A DNA stretch of 64,000 nucleotides from Cellulomonas wangleii (GTDB taxonomy: Bacteria; Actinomycetota; Actinomycetes; Actinomycetales; Cellulomonadaceae): the NCBI RefSeq assembly GCF_018388445.1, contig NZ_CP074405.1:3038001-3102000 (forward strand). The letters are read 5' to 3'. Each line of letters begins with the position of its first letter. Within the stretch, counting starts at the first letter, position 1. The position numbers and the translations under genes were made by a program. This document shows positions 35,165 through 43,053 of this stretch, piece by piece. Under the pieces are notes generated by a model, which searched no databases, was not told the origin of the DNA, and saw only the letters and a list, made by a program, of their open reading frames with translations.

Positions 35165-35257
35165 AGAGACGGGGCATTGGTTGACGACCAGGCTCCGGTT
35201 CACCACCGGATGCTCCACAGAACGAGGGTGACTCAGGTTCGATTCCTGGCGGCTCTT
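35165..35257 (+). ncRNA. tRNA-like RNA segment with long variable arm, probably non-canonical
   Basis: A T-arm is clear: stem TCAGG/CCTGG around TTCGATT (35233-35249). The 3' acceptor strand CGGCTCT pairs with AGAGACG (35165-35171) with one mismatch. A perfect 5-bp anticodon-type stem TCCGG/CCGGA encloses the loop TTCACCA (35199-35205), which would give anticodon CAC. The variable region is long (class II-like) and the D-arm is irregular, and no CCA is encoded. It may be a decayed tRNA, a member of a mobile tRNA-like array, or part of a structured RNA. Not a standard tRNA gene. Confidence 0.45.
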
Positions 35258-35260
35258 CGC

Positions 35261-35297
35261 GGAGACGTAGCTTAGTGCAGAGCTCCCGCTTTCTTCC
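35261..35297 (+). ncRNA. 5' half of a second tRNA-like element
   Basis: GGAGACG (acceptor-like), TA, a D-arm built on AGCT/AGCT (35269-35272 with 35281-35284) and the start of an anticodon arm (CCCGC) follow four bases after the first element. The 3' half is missing: an intrinsic terminator stem begins at 35298 instead. This looks like a tRNA gene cut off by the terminator, or a designed RNA tail. Confidence 0.35.
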
Positions 35298-35335
35298 CAG
35301 TAGGGCCGACCGCAAGGTCGGCCCTACTGCTTTTT
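35298..35335 (+). terminator. Strong intrinsic terminator
   Basis: A perfect 14-bp stem (35298-35311 with 35316-35329) with a GCAA tetraloop is followed by CTTTTT. It is oriented to end plus-strand transcripts, that is, the tRNA-like RNA. The TAG stop of the opposing HEPN gene (35324-35326) lies inside the stem; on the minus strand no T-tract follows. Confidence 0.9.
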
Positions 35336-36181
35336 CTCGACCTTGTGCCCGGCTCTTGTCATTGCAGCCGCAAGCTCGTCCTCCGTCAGACATAGCGGAG
35401 CATAGTAACGACGCGCGACACCGACGACTTGGCGCAATTTCTGCCCCGGGTTACCTGCTTTGGCGAACCGGGACCAATCAGTTACGATGATATCTGCCCA
35501 TCCGACTCTCGACAGGGCGGCCTGGAGAGCAACATTGGCCTCTTCGGCCAGGCGCTTAGTAACTGCCAGTATCCCGATAAGCTCACTCAAGCCTAACGCC
35601 ACCGGCTGACCCAGCTCGTACGGAGGAAAGGCGGTACCGGTAATTTCCTCCCACACGGCGAAAGCGGCTGGACTCACGCTCGATATGCGGTTCAGAAGCG
35701 TCTGGTTCGCCCGGCCGCCTGAATGGATGTGCGCATTTCGGGCCACCCGCACAAGGTGAAATATCTCGATCGACTCGGGAGTGAAAGCGACGCCGGTAGC
35801 CGAGCTGAGTTTCGCGTGAACATTCGCCGCCTTAGCGTTATCGTCGATATTAGACCATTGAGGGTCGTCCGCGGCTAGAAGAGTTAGCATCTCGCGCAGC
35901 AGGTCCTCGTGCAGCGCGAGAACCTGGGGCACAGCAAGAATGCCAAGCAGATTCTCTGCGTCGTCGAGGATCTCGCGCGCGCGATCGGTTCGCAAATTGA
36001 ACCGCTCGATATGCGGGACCCCCGGGAAGATCTGACTCAAGACCAGTTGCGAACCTTCGGTTAGGCTCAATGTCTGAGAAGCGAGTCTCGATCCGGCGAG
36101 CAGGCCCATCATCGTGTCGTTCGTTTGAATGCGCTGCTGCTCGTGGTCTCGATAGTGAGGGTACTTCACAAGTCTCGGCAC
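35324..36181 (-). CDS. HEPN-motif protein of unknown function (predicted RNase)
   Basis: A 285-residue protein I do not recognise as a family. It is mostly helical, with no signal peptide or membrane segment. Residues 148-153 read RNAHIH, matching the R-N-x3-H motif of HEPN ribonucleases, after a hydrophobic helix (ESIEIFHLVRVA). Base and codon use differ from the neighbours: more A/T and many codons ending in A or T, suggesting transfer. The GTG start has no ribosome site, and an internal ATG pair (MMGLLAG) is an alternative. Adjacent tRNA-like RNA and the lack of purine function suggest a defence or toxin role, which is inference. Confidence 0.6.
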   Translation of the reverse strand: MPRLVKYPHYRDHEQQRIQTNDTMMGLLAGSRLASQTLSLTEGSQLVLSQIFPGVPHIERFNLRTDRAREILDDAENLLGILAVPQVLALHEDLLREMLTLLAADDPQWSNIDDNAKAANVHAKLSSATGVAFTPESIEIFHLVRVARNAHIHSGGRANQTLLNRISSVSPAAFAVWEEITGTAFPPYELGQPVALGLSELIGILAVTKRLAEEANVALQAALSRVGWADIIVTDWSRFAKAGNPGQKLRQVVGVARRYYAPLCLTEDELAAAMTRAGHKVEKKQ

Positions 36182-36524
36182 CGAGCCATACTGACAGGAC
36201 CTAGCGGAGGCGCGCCATAGGCGAGCTCTTGACTTGAAGTAGCAACGTAACTCGGGAGGCGACCCGAGCGGTTCGAGGGGAAGGGACGCAGCGCCCGCAG
36301 CCCGCTCTGCGGGCGAGGACGAACGGTCCCGCGGCAGCCGCTAAACGGGTGAACCCGTTGAGGTGAGTCGCACGGTGTGGTTTGGTGCCGGTGCGGGCGC
36401 TGGCTGACCGGCAGCGACTACAGACAGAGAGGCCCTGTCCCGGGGCCACGCGAGCAGCACGCGGCTGCAGGGAGGCGGGAACCACAGGGCGCGCGGCCCG
36501 CAGAGCGCGTCACTGCCCGTCACG
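36182..36524. other. Non-coding islet segment with several hairpins, candidate structured RNA
   Basis: No credible gene is seen here. Perfect hairpins are dense: CTCGGG/CCCGAG (36251-36268), CGCCCGCAG/CTGCGGGCG with a 6-base loop (36292-36315), GCGG/CCGC (36331-36341) and AACGGG-TGAA-CCCGTT (36343-36358). The stretch around 36256-36285 also resembles the D-arm half of a serine-type tRNA (GGAGGCG, then CCGAGCGG). The direction of transcription is not known. Confidence 0.4.
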
Positions 36525-36569
36525 AGACGACACAGACACGATCGGTCGCGTCCCTGTCGCGTCGTCTCT
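36525..36569. other. Imperfect hairpin with 8-bp outer stem
   Basis: GAGACGAC (36525-36532) pairs with GTCGTCTC (36562-36569), with inner pairing between ACAG and CTGT. It lies in the 570-base gap between the HEPN gene and the GyrI-like gene; no T-tract follows. The rest of the gap to 36754 shows nothing I can name. Confidence 0.45.
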
Positions 36570-36754
36570 GGTGGTTCTCGTGCACCTCGCTTGGACTTTG
36601 TCGCTGTACCCCGATGCCGGTGAAGCCGGTGGCTGCCTCGTGCCGCCGACCCGCACACCTCTCCCCTTCGTCCCGGCCGGTGCTGCCGCTGACCGAGACG
36701 AAGACCGCGCCCTTCGACCTAGTGCCCGACCCGACCGCCCCGGAGGTGCCCACC

Positions 36755-37378
36755 GTGAAGGTCGACCTCGTCAAGCAGACGCCCACGTACCGCGCGACGC
36801 GCGGCCGGTTCGACGTCGTCACGGTCCCGCCCCTGCGGTACCTCATGGTCGACGGGCACGGCGACCCGAACACGTCCGACGCGTACCGCGACGCCCTGAG
36901 CTCGATCTACCCGCTCGCGTACACCCTGAAGTTCCTCAGCAAGCGTGAGCTCGACCGCGACTACGGGATCCCGCCGCTCGAGGGCCTGTGGTGGTCCGAC
37001 GACATGGCCGCGTTCACCGCCCGACGCGACAAGTCCCGGTGGGACTGGACCCTGCTCAGCCTGGTGCCCGACTGGATCACCGCCGAGCACGTCGAGACCG
37101 CCCGTGCCGCCGTGGCCCGCAAGGGCAGCGCACCCCTCATCGAGGCGATCCGTGTGGACGCGCTCGACGAGGGGCTCGCGGTGCAGACCCTGCACGTCGG
37201 CCCCTACGACGCCGAGGCCCCGGTGCTCGACGCGATGCACCACGAGTTCCTCCCCGCCCATGGTCTGCGGATGACGGGCACGCACCACGAGATCTACCTG
37301 AGCGACGCCCGTCGCACGGCGCCGGAGCGACTCCGCACGATCCTGCGTCAGCCCGTCACGCCGGTCGCGACGCCGTGA
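36755..37378 (+). CDS. GyrI-like small-molecule-binding domain protein
   Basis: A 207-residue protein of the GyrI-like/SRPBCC-like COG4832 group, with motifs PPLRYLMVDGHGDPN, LDRDYGIPPLEGLWW and a final HHEIYLSDARRTAPERLRTI. GyrI-like domains bind small molecules and occur alone or fused to regulators. Function here is unknown. The GTG at 36755 has GGAGG eight bases upstream; the frame is open upstream but that part has no protein-like composition. The normal high-GC codon use marks the right edge of the islet. Confidence 0.8.
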   Translation: MKVDLVKQTPTYRATRGRFDVVTVPPLRYLMVDGHGDPNTSDAYRDALSSIYPLAYTLKFLSKRELDRDYGIPPLEGLWWSDDMAAFTARRDKSRWDWTLLSLVPDWITAEHVETARAAVARKGSAPLIEAIRVDALDEGLAVQTLHVGPYDAEAPVLDAMHHEFLPAHGLRMTGTHHEIYLSDARRTAPERLRTILRQPVTPVATP

Positions 37379-37486
37379 CGCGCCTGCCATCCCGGTGGCG
37401 AGACGCCCACGGCGCGAGACCGGACTCCGGTGGCTGACGAACCCTCATGAGCGACCTGGGCCCGGTCTCGCCGCCGGCACGGCGGG

Positions 37487-38473
37487 TCAGCGGCCGTGGA
37501 CCGGACCGGTCGTCGTCGACAAGGACCGGCCGGTCGCGCCGTGCCGGGTCATCACGACCTCCGCCAGGATCGACAGCGCCGTCTCTTCCGGCGTCGACCC
37601 GCCCAGGTCCAGGCCGATCGGCGAGCGGAGCCGCGCGAGCGCCGCACCGCTCACCCCGGCCGTCCGCAGCGCCTCGACGCGTCGGGCGTGCGTCGTGCGC
37701 GAGCCCATCGCCCCGACGTACCGGGCCGGCGAGGCCAACGCCGTCGCCAGCGTCGGGACGTCGACGCGCTGGTCGTGGGTCAGGACGACGACCGCGTGCG
37801 TGGACGTCAGCGGGTGCGCCGCGAGCCAGCGGTCGGGCCAGTCGCGGACGACGGCGTACGCGTCGGGGAAGCGTTCCTTGGTCGCGAACAACGGGCGCTG
37901 GTCGAGCACGGTCACCGCGAACCCGCACGCCGCGGCGAGGTGCGTGAGCGCGACGGCGTGCTCGCCCGCGCCGACGACGAGGAGCGGCTGCGCCGCCGGC
38001 GTCCGCAGCGTGACCAGCGGCTCGGCGGTCGCGGCACGGCCGTCGTCAGCAGGCTCCGGGCACCCCACCTCGGCGGTCCACGCGTCGCCGTCGGCGTCGA
38101 GCGCGATCCACGCGTCCAGGCCCTCGGCGGCCCGGCGCACCTGGTGCAGGGCGTCGGCCGACAGCGTGGAGACCTCGTGGACCAGCACCGTGATCGTGCC
38201 GCCGCACATCAGGCCCGGCTCCCCCAGGTCGTCGCCGATCCCGTACGACGTCAGGTGGGCCCGACCGCCGTCGAGCACCGCCCGGCACCGTTCGACGAGG
38301 TCCGCCTCGACGCACCCGCCCGACACGCTGCCCGCCACGGTGCCGTCCGACCCGACGACGAACGAGGCGCCCACGGCCCGCGGTGCGCTGCCCTCGACGC
38401 GCACGAGCGTCGCCGCCGCGACGCGCTGACCGGCGTCGAGGCGGCGGCAGATCTCCGCGGCCTGGTCGAGCAT
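37487..38473 (-). CDS. xdhC: XdhC/CoxI family xanthine dehydrogenase maturation factor
   Basis: A 328-residue protein. The N-terminal XdhC/CoxI domain (ATLVRVEGSAPRAVGASFVV, SVSGGCVEADLVE) is followed by a Rossmann domain (LLVVGAGEHAVALTHLAAA, THDQRVDVPTLATAL, YVGAMGSRTTHARRV). XdhC proteins bind and sulfurate the molybdenum cofactor for insertion into xanthine dehydrogenase. It is divergent from guaD, with a GAAA-N6-TTTC operator between them. The ATG has no ribosome site but lies eight bases after a TAGCGT -10 box, so leaderless translation is likely. Confidence 0.9.
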   Translation of the reverse strand: MLDQAAEICRRLDAGQRVAAATLVRVEGSAPRAVGASFVVGSDGTVAGSVSGGCVEADLVERCRAVLDGGRAHLTSYGIGDDLGEPGLMCGGTITVLVHEVSTLSADALHQVRRAAEGLDAWIALDADGDAWTAEVGCPEPADDGRAATAEPLVTLRTPAAQPLLVVGAGEHAVALTHLAAACGFAVTVLDQRPLFATKERFPDAYAVVRDWPDRWLAAHPLTSTHAVVVLTHDQRVDVPTLATALASPARYVGAMGSRTTHARRVEALRTAGVSGAALARLRSPIGLDLGGSTPEETALSILAEVVMTRHGATGRSLSTTTGPVHGR

Positions 38474-38481
38474 GCCCGCGA

Positions 38482-38501
38482 CGCTACGAAATGAATGTTT
38501 C
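38482..38501. promoter_or_regulatory. GAAA-N6-TTTC operator and -10 box between xdhC and guaD
   Basis: GAAATGAATGTTTC (38488-38501) lies between the divergent genes. On the minus strand it is followed by one base and TAGCGT (38482-38487 region, overlapping its edge), then seven or eight bases and the xdhC ATG. This is the same arrangement as upstream of the aminotransferase gene. Confidence 0.68.
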
Positions 38502-38578
38502 GAGAACCGGCGCGCGGGGGTAACGGCACCGAAACAGCCGAGTCGGACGATCGGCGCAGGACAACGAGAGGACCTGCC

Positions 38579-39124
38579 ATGTCGATCGTCGTGGACCCCG
38601 TCGCCGGCACCGCGCACCACGCCGCCTCTCCTCCGGGAGTCGACGCGCGGACCGACGCCGACGCCCGCTGGCTGGCGCGCGCCGTCGAGCTCGCCACCGC
38701 GAACGTCTCCGAGGGCGGTGGCCCGTTCGGTGCCGTCGTCGTGGCCGACGGCGTCGAGGTGGCCGTCGGGCAGAACCGGGTGACCCGGGACCTGGACCCC
38801 ACCGCGCACGCCGAGGTCCAGGCCATCAGGGCCGCGTGCCGGGCCACGGGGACGTTCGCGCTGGACGGCATGACGCTCTACACGTCGTGCGAGCCGTGCC
38901 CCCTGTGCCTGGCGGCGTGCCTGTGGGCCCGGCTCGACCGCGTCGTCTTCAGCGCGGACCGCCAGGACGCCGCCCGGGGCGGGTTCGACGACTCCGCGTT
39001 CTACGAGCTGTTCGCCCGCGACCGCGCGACCTGGGACCGCACCCGGGTCGTCGCCCGGCGCGTGCCCGGGTCCACCGACCCCTTCGACGCGTGGCTGGCG
39101 CACACGGCACGCACGGCGTACTGA
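38579..39124 (+). CDS. guaD: Guanine deaminase-type nucleoside deaminase
   Basis: A 181-residue zinc deaminase of the cytidine-deaminase fold. The zinc/proton-shuttle motif is PTAHAEVQAI and the second ligand motif TSCEPCPLCLAAC. Length and the C-terminal segment (FDDSAFYELFARD) fit bacterial guanine deaminases of the GuaD type, which give xanthine. The ATG has GAGAGGA upstream. It feeds xanthine to the dehydrogenase encoded upstream. tRNA adenosine deaminase is a related family but the setting argues against it. Confidence 0.87.
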   Translation: MSIVVDPVAGTAHHAASPPGVDARTDADARWLARAVELATANVSEGGGPFGAVVVADGVEVAVGQNRVTRDLDPTAHAEVQAIRAACRATGTFALDGMTLYTSCEPCPLCLAACLWARLDRVVFSADRQDAARGGFDDSAFYELFARDRATWDRTRVVARRVPGSTDPFDAWLAHTARTAY

Positions 39125-39257
39125 GCGCTGCGTACCGCGCGCCGGGCCGGGACGAGAGCCCGAGACCGAACCGTGACCCCGGGCGGGTGCACGTTTACAC
39201 CCGGGACACAGGGCCGCACCCGGCGCGACACGACCCGTCCGTAGCGTCACGGCCCGC

Positions 39258-39327
39258 AACGTCTGTTTCACAACGTCTGCTTCACGACCTCTGCTTCACG
39301 ACGTCCGTCCCACGGCGTCGGCTTCAC
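39258..39327. repeat. Five tandem 14-bp repeats upstream of the NMT1-type ABC operon
   Basis: Units aacgtctgtttcac, aacgtctgcttcac, gacctctgcttcac, gacgtccgtcccac and ggcgtcggcttcac follow each other without spacers. The first three are nearly identical and the last two drift. They lie 86-155 bases before the binding-protein start, just after a TAGCGT box at 39242. The unit contains GTTTC/GCTTC, half of the purine operator. Confidence 0.8.
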
Positions 39328-39412
39328 CGCTCGTCCCCCGCCGTGCCGGCGAGCAGCGATCGCACGGTGCCACTGCGCGAACCCCCTCGCGCCCGTTCCC
39401 GATGGAGTGCCG

Positions 39413-40477
39413 ATGACCCTCCCCCTGCGCCCCCGCCGCACCCGCGGTGCCCGCCTGGCCGCCGCCGGCGCCGCCCTCGCGCTCGTGCTGGCCGCCTGCT
39501 CCTCGGGCGCCGACGCCGAGCCGGCCGACGACGACGAGAGCACCGACCTCGGCGCGATCACGGTCCAGCTCTCCTGGATCAAGAACGCCGAGTTCGCCGG
39601 TGAGTTCTTCGCCGACAGCAAGGGCTACTTCGCCGACGCCGGCTTCTCCTCGGTCACGCTCAACGCGGGTCCGGGCGCGACCGAGTCGATCGTGCTGTCG
39701 GGCGGGGCGGACTTCGGGCTGTCCAACGCCGTGTCGGTGGGCCAGGTCGTCGCGGAGGAGGACGCACCGCTGAAGATCGTCGGGACGACGTTCCAGAAGA
39801 ACCCGTTCACGATCCTGTCCCTGAAGGACGGCGGCGACATCGCGACGCCGGACGACCTCAAGGGCAAGCGGATCGGCGTCCAGGCCGGGCCGAACGAGGC
39901 GCTGTTCGACGCCCTGCTCGCGATCAACGAGATCGACCCGTCGGAGGTCACCAAGGTCCCCGTCGAGTACGACCCGTCCCCGCTCGTCAACGGGGAGGTC
40001 GACGGCTTCCTGGCCTACGTCACCAACGAGTCGATCACGGTCGAGTCCGAGGGCCACCCGGTGACCAACCTGCTCTTCGCGGACAACGGCCTGCCGTTCG
40101 TCGCCGAGTCCGTCGTGACGACCGACGAGATGATCGCGAACGAGCCGGAGAAGGTGAAGGCGTTCCTCGAGGCCGAGATCCGGGGCTGGAAGGACGCCGT
40201 CGCCGACCCGGAGGAGGGCGCGCGCCTGGCTGTCGAGGAGTACGGCGCCGACCTCGAGCTCGACCTGGAGAAGGAGATCGCGCAGGCGACGATCCAGATC
40301 GACCTCATCGTCACCGACGAGACGAAGAAGAACGGGCTCTTCACCATCTCCGACGACCTGATCGCGCAGAACCTCACGACGCTCGCCGCGGCCGGCATCG
40401 AGCTGGAGGCCGAGGACCTGTTCGACCTGTCCCTGCTGACGGAGCTGCTCGAGGAGCAGCCCGACCTCGCGAAGTGA
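39413..40477 (+). CDS. NMT1/THI5-like ABC transporter substrate-binding lipoprotein
   Basis: A 354-residue periplasmic-binding protein. The signal peptide ends in the lipobox LAAC (Cys29). The NMT1/SsuA fold is shown by [35 protein letters not shown] and [20 protein letters not shown]. Related proteins bind hydroxymethylpyrimidine, riboflavin, taurine or nitrate. Placement beside guanine deaminase and MocA suggests a purine or related heterocycle (inference). The ATG at 39413 has GGAG upstream. It is the first gene of a four-gene transporter set. Confidence 0.85.
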   Translation: MTLPLRPRRTRGARLAAAGAALALVLAACSSGADAEPADDDESTDLGAITVQLSWIKNAEFAGEFFADSKGYFADAGFSSVTLNAGPGATESIVLSGGADFGLSNAVSVGQVVAEEDAPLKIVGTTFQKNPFTILSLKDGGDIATPDDLKGKRIGVQAGPNEALFDALLAINEIDPSEVTKVPVEYDPSPLVNGEVDGFLAYVTNESITVESEGHPVTNLLFADNGLPFVAESVVTTDEMIANEPEKVKAFLEAEIRGWKDAVADPEEGARLAVEEYGADLELDLEKEIAQATIQIDLIVTDETKKNGLFTISDDLIAQNLTTLAAAGIELEAEDLFDLSLLTELLEEQPDLAK

Positions 40478-40484
40478 GGCGTCC

Positions 40485-41318
40485 GTGACGGATGTGCAGC
40501 ACGACGCCGGTGCCCGGCGGACCCCCGCGGGTTCGCTGGGCACCGGTGTGCGCCTCGACGGCCTGGGCAAGACGTTCACGTCCGGCCGTCGCCACGTCAC
40601 CGCGCTGCAGGACACGACCCTGTTCACCGACAAGGGCAGCTTCCTGTCGCTGCTCGGGCCGTCGGGCTGCGGCAAGTCGACGATCCTGCGGATCCTGGCC
40701 GGGCTGGAGGAGCCCACGACGGGCTCCGCGCTCGTCGAGGGGCGCACCCCGGTGGAGCTGCGCGCGGAGCACGCGCTCGGCATCGCGTTCCAGGACTCCG
40801 CGCTGCTGCCGTGGCGCAGCGTGGTGGCCAACATCCGGCTGCCGTTCGAGGTCGCCGGCACCCCCGTGGACGACGCCCTGGTCGCCGATCTCGTGCGGCT
40901 GGTGGGCCTCGAGGGCTTCGAGAAGGCCAAGCCCGCGCAGCTCTCGGGGGGCATGCGCCAGCGCGTGTCCATCGCCCGGGCGCTGGTGGTGCAGCCCTCG
41001 GTGCTGCTGCTCGACGAACCGTTCGGGGCGCTGGACGACATGACCCGCCAGCGCCTCAACCTCGAGCTGCTGCGCATCTGGACCGAGAAGCCTGCGACCA
41101 CGCTCATGGTCACCCACGGCATCGGCGAGGCGATCTTCCTGTCCGACCAGGTCGCGGTCATGAGCCCGCGACCTGGCCGGGTCAAGGAGGTCCTGCAGGT
41201 CGACCTGCCCCGACCGCGCACGCCGGAGATGATGCGGACGCCGGAGTTCCACGCCCTGCACGACCACGCGTCCGAGCTGCTGTTCGGCGGTGCCGCGGCG
41301 CCGGAGGGCGCGGCGTGA
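40485..41318 (+). CDS. ABC transporter ATPase (SsuB/TauB-like)
   Basis: A 277-residue ATPase with Walker [10 protein letters not shown], signature [10 protein letters not shown], Walker [13 protein letters not shown] and switch His in MVTHGIGEA. The Q-loop reads [11 protein letters not shown], typical of the nitrate/sulfonate/riboflavin transporter group. GTG start with GAGG upstream, eight bases after the binding-protein stop. It energises the two permeases downstream. Confidence 0.93.
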   Translation: MTDVQHDAGARRTPAGSLGTGVRLDGLGKTFTSGRRHVTALQDTTLFTDKGSFLSLLGPSGCGKSTILRILAGLEEPTTGSALVEGRTPVELRAEHALGIAFQDSALLPWRSVVANIRLPFEVAGTPVDDALVADLVRLVGLEGFEKAKPAQLSGGMRQRVSIARALVVQPSVLLLDEPFGALDDMTRQRLNLELLRIWTEKPATTLMVTHGIGEAIFLSDQVAVMSPRPGRVKEVLQVDLPRPRTPEMMRTPEFHALHDHASELLFGGAAAPEGAA

Positions 41319-42205
41319 GCGCCGCCGCGGACGTCGCACCCGGTGACGCGGGGGGCGGCACGACGACCGGCACCGTCCCGGGTGGCGCACCCGCCGCCGG
41401 CACCGGTGCGCGGCGGCTCGCGGGCCTCGGCCGCCGGGCCGCCCCCGGCGCGGCCGGCGTCCTCGGCATCGTCGCAGTCTGGTGGCTCGCCGCCGTCACC
41501 GTGCTCGCCGACAGCACCCTGCCCACGCCGGTGGGCGTGCTGCAGGGCTTCGCGGCGGACGGCGTGGGCTTCTACGTGACGCACCTGTCCGTCACGCTCC
41601 AGGAGGCCGTGCGGGGCTTCGCGGTCGGCAACGGCCTGGCCCTCTTCCTCGCGTCGCTGGTGCTCCTCGTGCCCGCGCTCGAGCGGCTGATCATGCAGGT
41701 CGCGGTCATCAGCTACTGCCTGCCGCTCGTCGCGATCACCCCGATCCTCTACATCGTCATCGGCCCGCCACCGTCCGGTGAGCCGTCCGGCACCGCCGTC
41801 GTGCTCGCCGCGCTGTCGGTCTTCTTCACCACCGTCGTGGGCGCCGTGCTCGGCTTCCGGTCCGCGGACCCCGCGAGCCTCGACGTCGTCACCGTCTTCG
41901 GCGGTGGGCGCTGGCAGCAGCTGGTCCGCGTGCGTCTGGTCGCGGCGCTGCCCGGCATCATCGGCGCCCTGCAGATCGCCGCCCCCGCGGCACTGCTCGG
42001 CGCGATCCTCGGCGAGTACATCGGCGGTGTGGACCGCGGCGTCGGACCGGCGCTCGTCAACGCCGGTCAGTCGCTGAACGCCGAGCGCGCCTGGGGCATC
42101 GCCCTGGTGTGCGGCCTGGTTGCCGGGGCGGGCTACGGCCTGTTCGCGCTGCTCGCTCGCCTCGTCACGCCCTGGGCCGGGGGACGCGACGGGGGTGCGT
42201 CGTGA
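41315..42205 (+). CDS. ABC transporter permease (NMT1-type system), first
   Basis: A 296-residue permease with a Gly/Ala-rich N-terminal tail and about six helices. The ATPase-coupling EAA-like loop is [26 protein letters not shown]. The GTG overlaps the ATPase stop. A second, different permease follows, so the channel is expected to be a heterodimer, as in RibXY-type riboflavin importers. Confidence 0.88.
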   Translation: MSAAADVAPGDAGGGTTTGTVPGGAPAAGTGARRLAGLGRRAAPGAAGVLGIVAVWWLAAVTVLADSTLPTPVGVLQGFAADGVGFYVTHLSVTLQEAVRGFAVGNGLALFLASLVLLVPALERLIMQVAVISYCLPLVAITPILYIVIGPPPSGEPSGTAVVLAALSVFFTTVVGAVLGFRSADPASLDVVTVFGGGRWQQLVRVRLVAALPGIIGALQIAAPAALLGAILGEYIGGVDRGVGPALVNAGQSLNAERAWGIALVCGLVAGAGYGLFALLARLVTPWAGGRDGGAS

Positions 42206-43053
42206 GCGCCCCGGTCACCGCGCCCGTGGCGCCCGAGCAGCCGGTGCGGGCCGGTGCCCACCCGGCGTGGCGCCGCGCGGGCCGCGTGCTGCTCGACGCG
42301 ACCGCGACCACCGTCGTCGTGCTGGTCGCGTGGGTGGCGCTGCTGACGGTGCTCAACGTGTCGCCGTACGTCGGCAAGGGGCCTGCGGAGGTGTGGGAGT
42401 ACCTGGTGAGCGACCCCGACGCGCTCGAGAGCCGCACCGAGGTGCTGGCGCTCCTGGGGCGCACGCTCACCGACGCGTCGATCGGCTTCGTCACCGGCAT
42501 GACCGCCGCGCTCCTGCTGGCCGCCGCCATGGTGCTCTCGCGCACGGCGGAGGGCGCGATCATGCCCGTCGCGATGCTCTTCCGGTCGGTGCCGCTGATC
42601 GCGCTGGCGCCGGTGATCGTCCTGCTCGTCGGGCGGGGCGTGGCGTCGGTCGCGGTCATGAGCGGCATCGTCGTGCTCTTCCCGGCGCTCGTGACGATCG
42701 TGCTGGGGCTGCGCTCGGCGTCGCCGCAGATGCGTGACGTCGTGACGGTGCTGGGCGGTGGCCCGCGCACGGTGCTGCGGCTCGTGCAGCTGCCCGCGGC
42801 ACTGCCGGCCGTGTTCGCGGCCGTGCGGATCTCCGTGCCCGGGGCGATCACCGGTGCCCTGATCGCCGAGTGGCTGGCCACGGGCGGGGGCATCGGCTAC
42901 GGCGTCGTGTCGGCGGTCGGCCGGGCGCAGAACACCAAGGTGTGGGCGCTGGTGGTCGTGGTGACCGTCGCGTCGCTGGTGCTCTACACGCTCGCCCAGC
43001 TGCTGGAGCAGTGGGTCCTGTCGCGGTTCGGACCGGCGGCGGGGCGTGCCTGA
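42202..43053 (+). CDS. ABC transporter permease (NMT1-type system), second
   Basis: A 283-residue permease with about six helices and the coupling loop VTVLGGGPRTVLRLVQLPAALPAVF. The GTG overlaps the previous stop and its own end overlaps the mocA-like gene by eight bases, tying the transporter to molybdenum-cofactor modification in one transcript. Confidence 0.88.
   Translation: MSAPVTAPVAPEQPVRAGAHPAWRRAGRVLLDATATTVVVLVAWVALLTVLNVSPYVGKGPAEVWEYLVSDPDALESRTEVLALLGRTLTDASIGFVTGMTAALLLAAAMVLSRTAEGAIMPVAMLFRSVPLIALAPVIVLLVGRGVASVAVMSGIVVLFPALVTIVLGLRSASPQMRDVVTVLGGGPRTVLRLVQLPAALPAVFAAVRISVPGAITGALIAEWLATGGGIGYGVVSAVGRAQNTKVWALVVVVTVASLVLYTLAQLLEQWVLSRFGPAAGRA

Noticed and set aside
35165..35257. 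A functional tRNA-Val(CAC)
   Set aside because: The D-arm is irregular, the acceptor has a mismatch and the variable arm is long, unlike valine tRNAs. It is listed only as tRNA-like.
36201..36485. A 94-codon minus-strand ORF in the islet
   Set aside because: It coincides with the run of strong hairpins and has no ribosome site or recognisable pattern. Structured RNA is the better explanation.
35039..36754. Integrative element with integrase and attachment sites
   Set aside because: The islet has foreign-looking composition and tRNA-like pieces, but I find no integrase, transposase or matching direct repeats at its edges.
36377..36754. Upstream extension of the GyrI-like protein
   Set aside because: The extra 126 codons overlap the hairpin region and lack protein-like composition. 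The GTG at 36755 has a good ribosome site.
39258..39327. Possible CRISPR-like array
   Set aside because: The 14-bp units follow each other with no spacers and no cas genes are in the window, so this is a simple tandem repeat.
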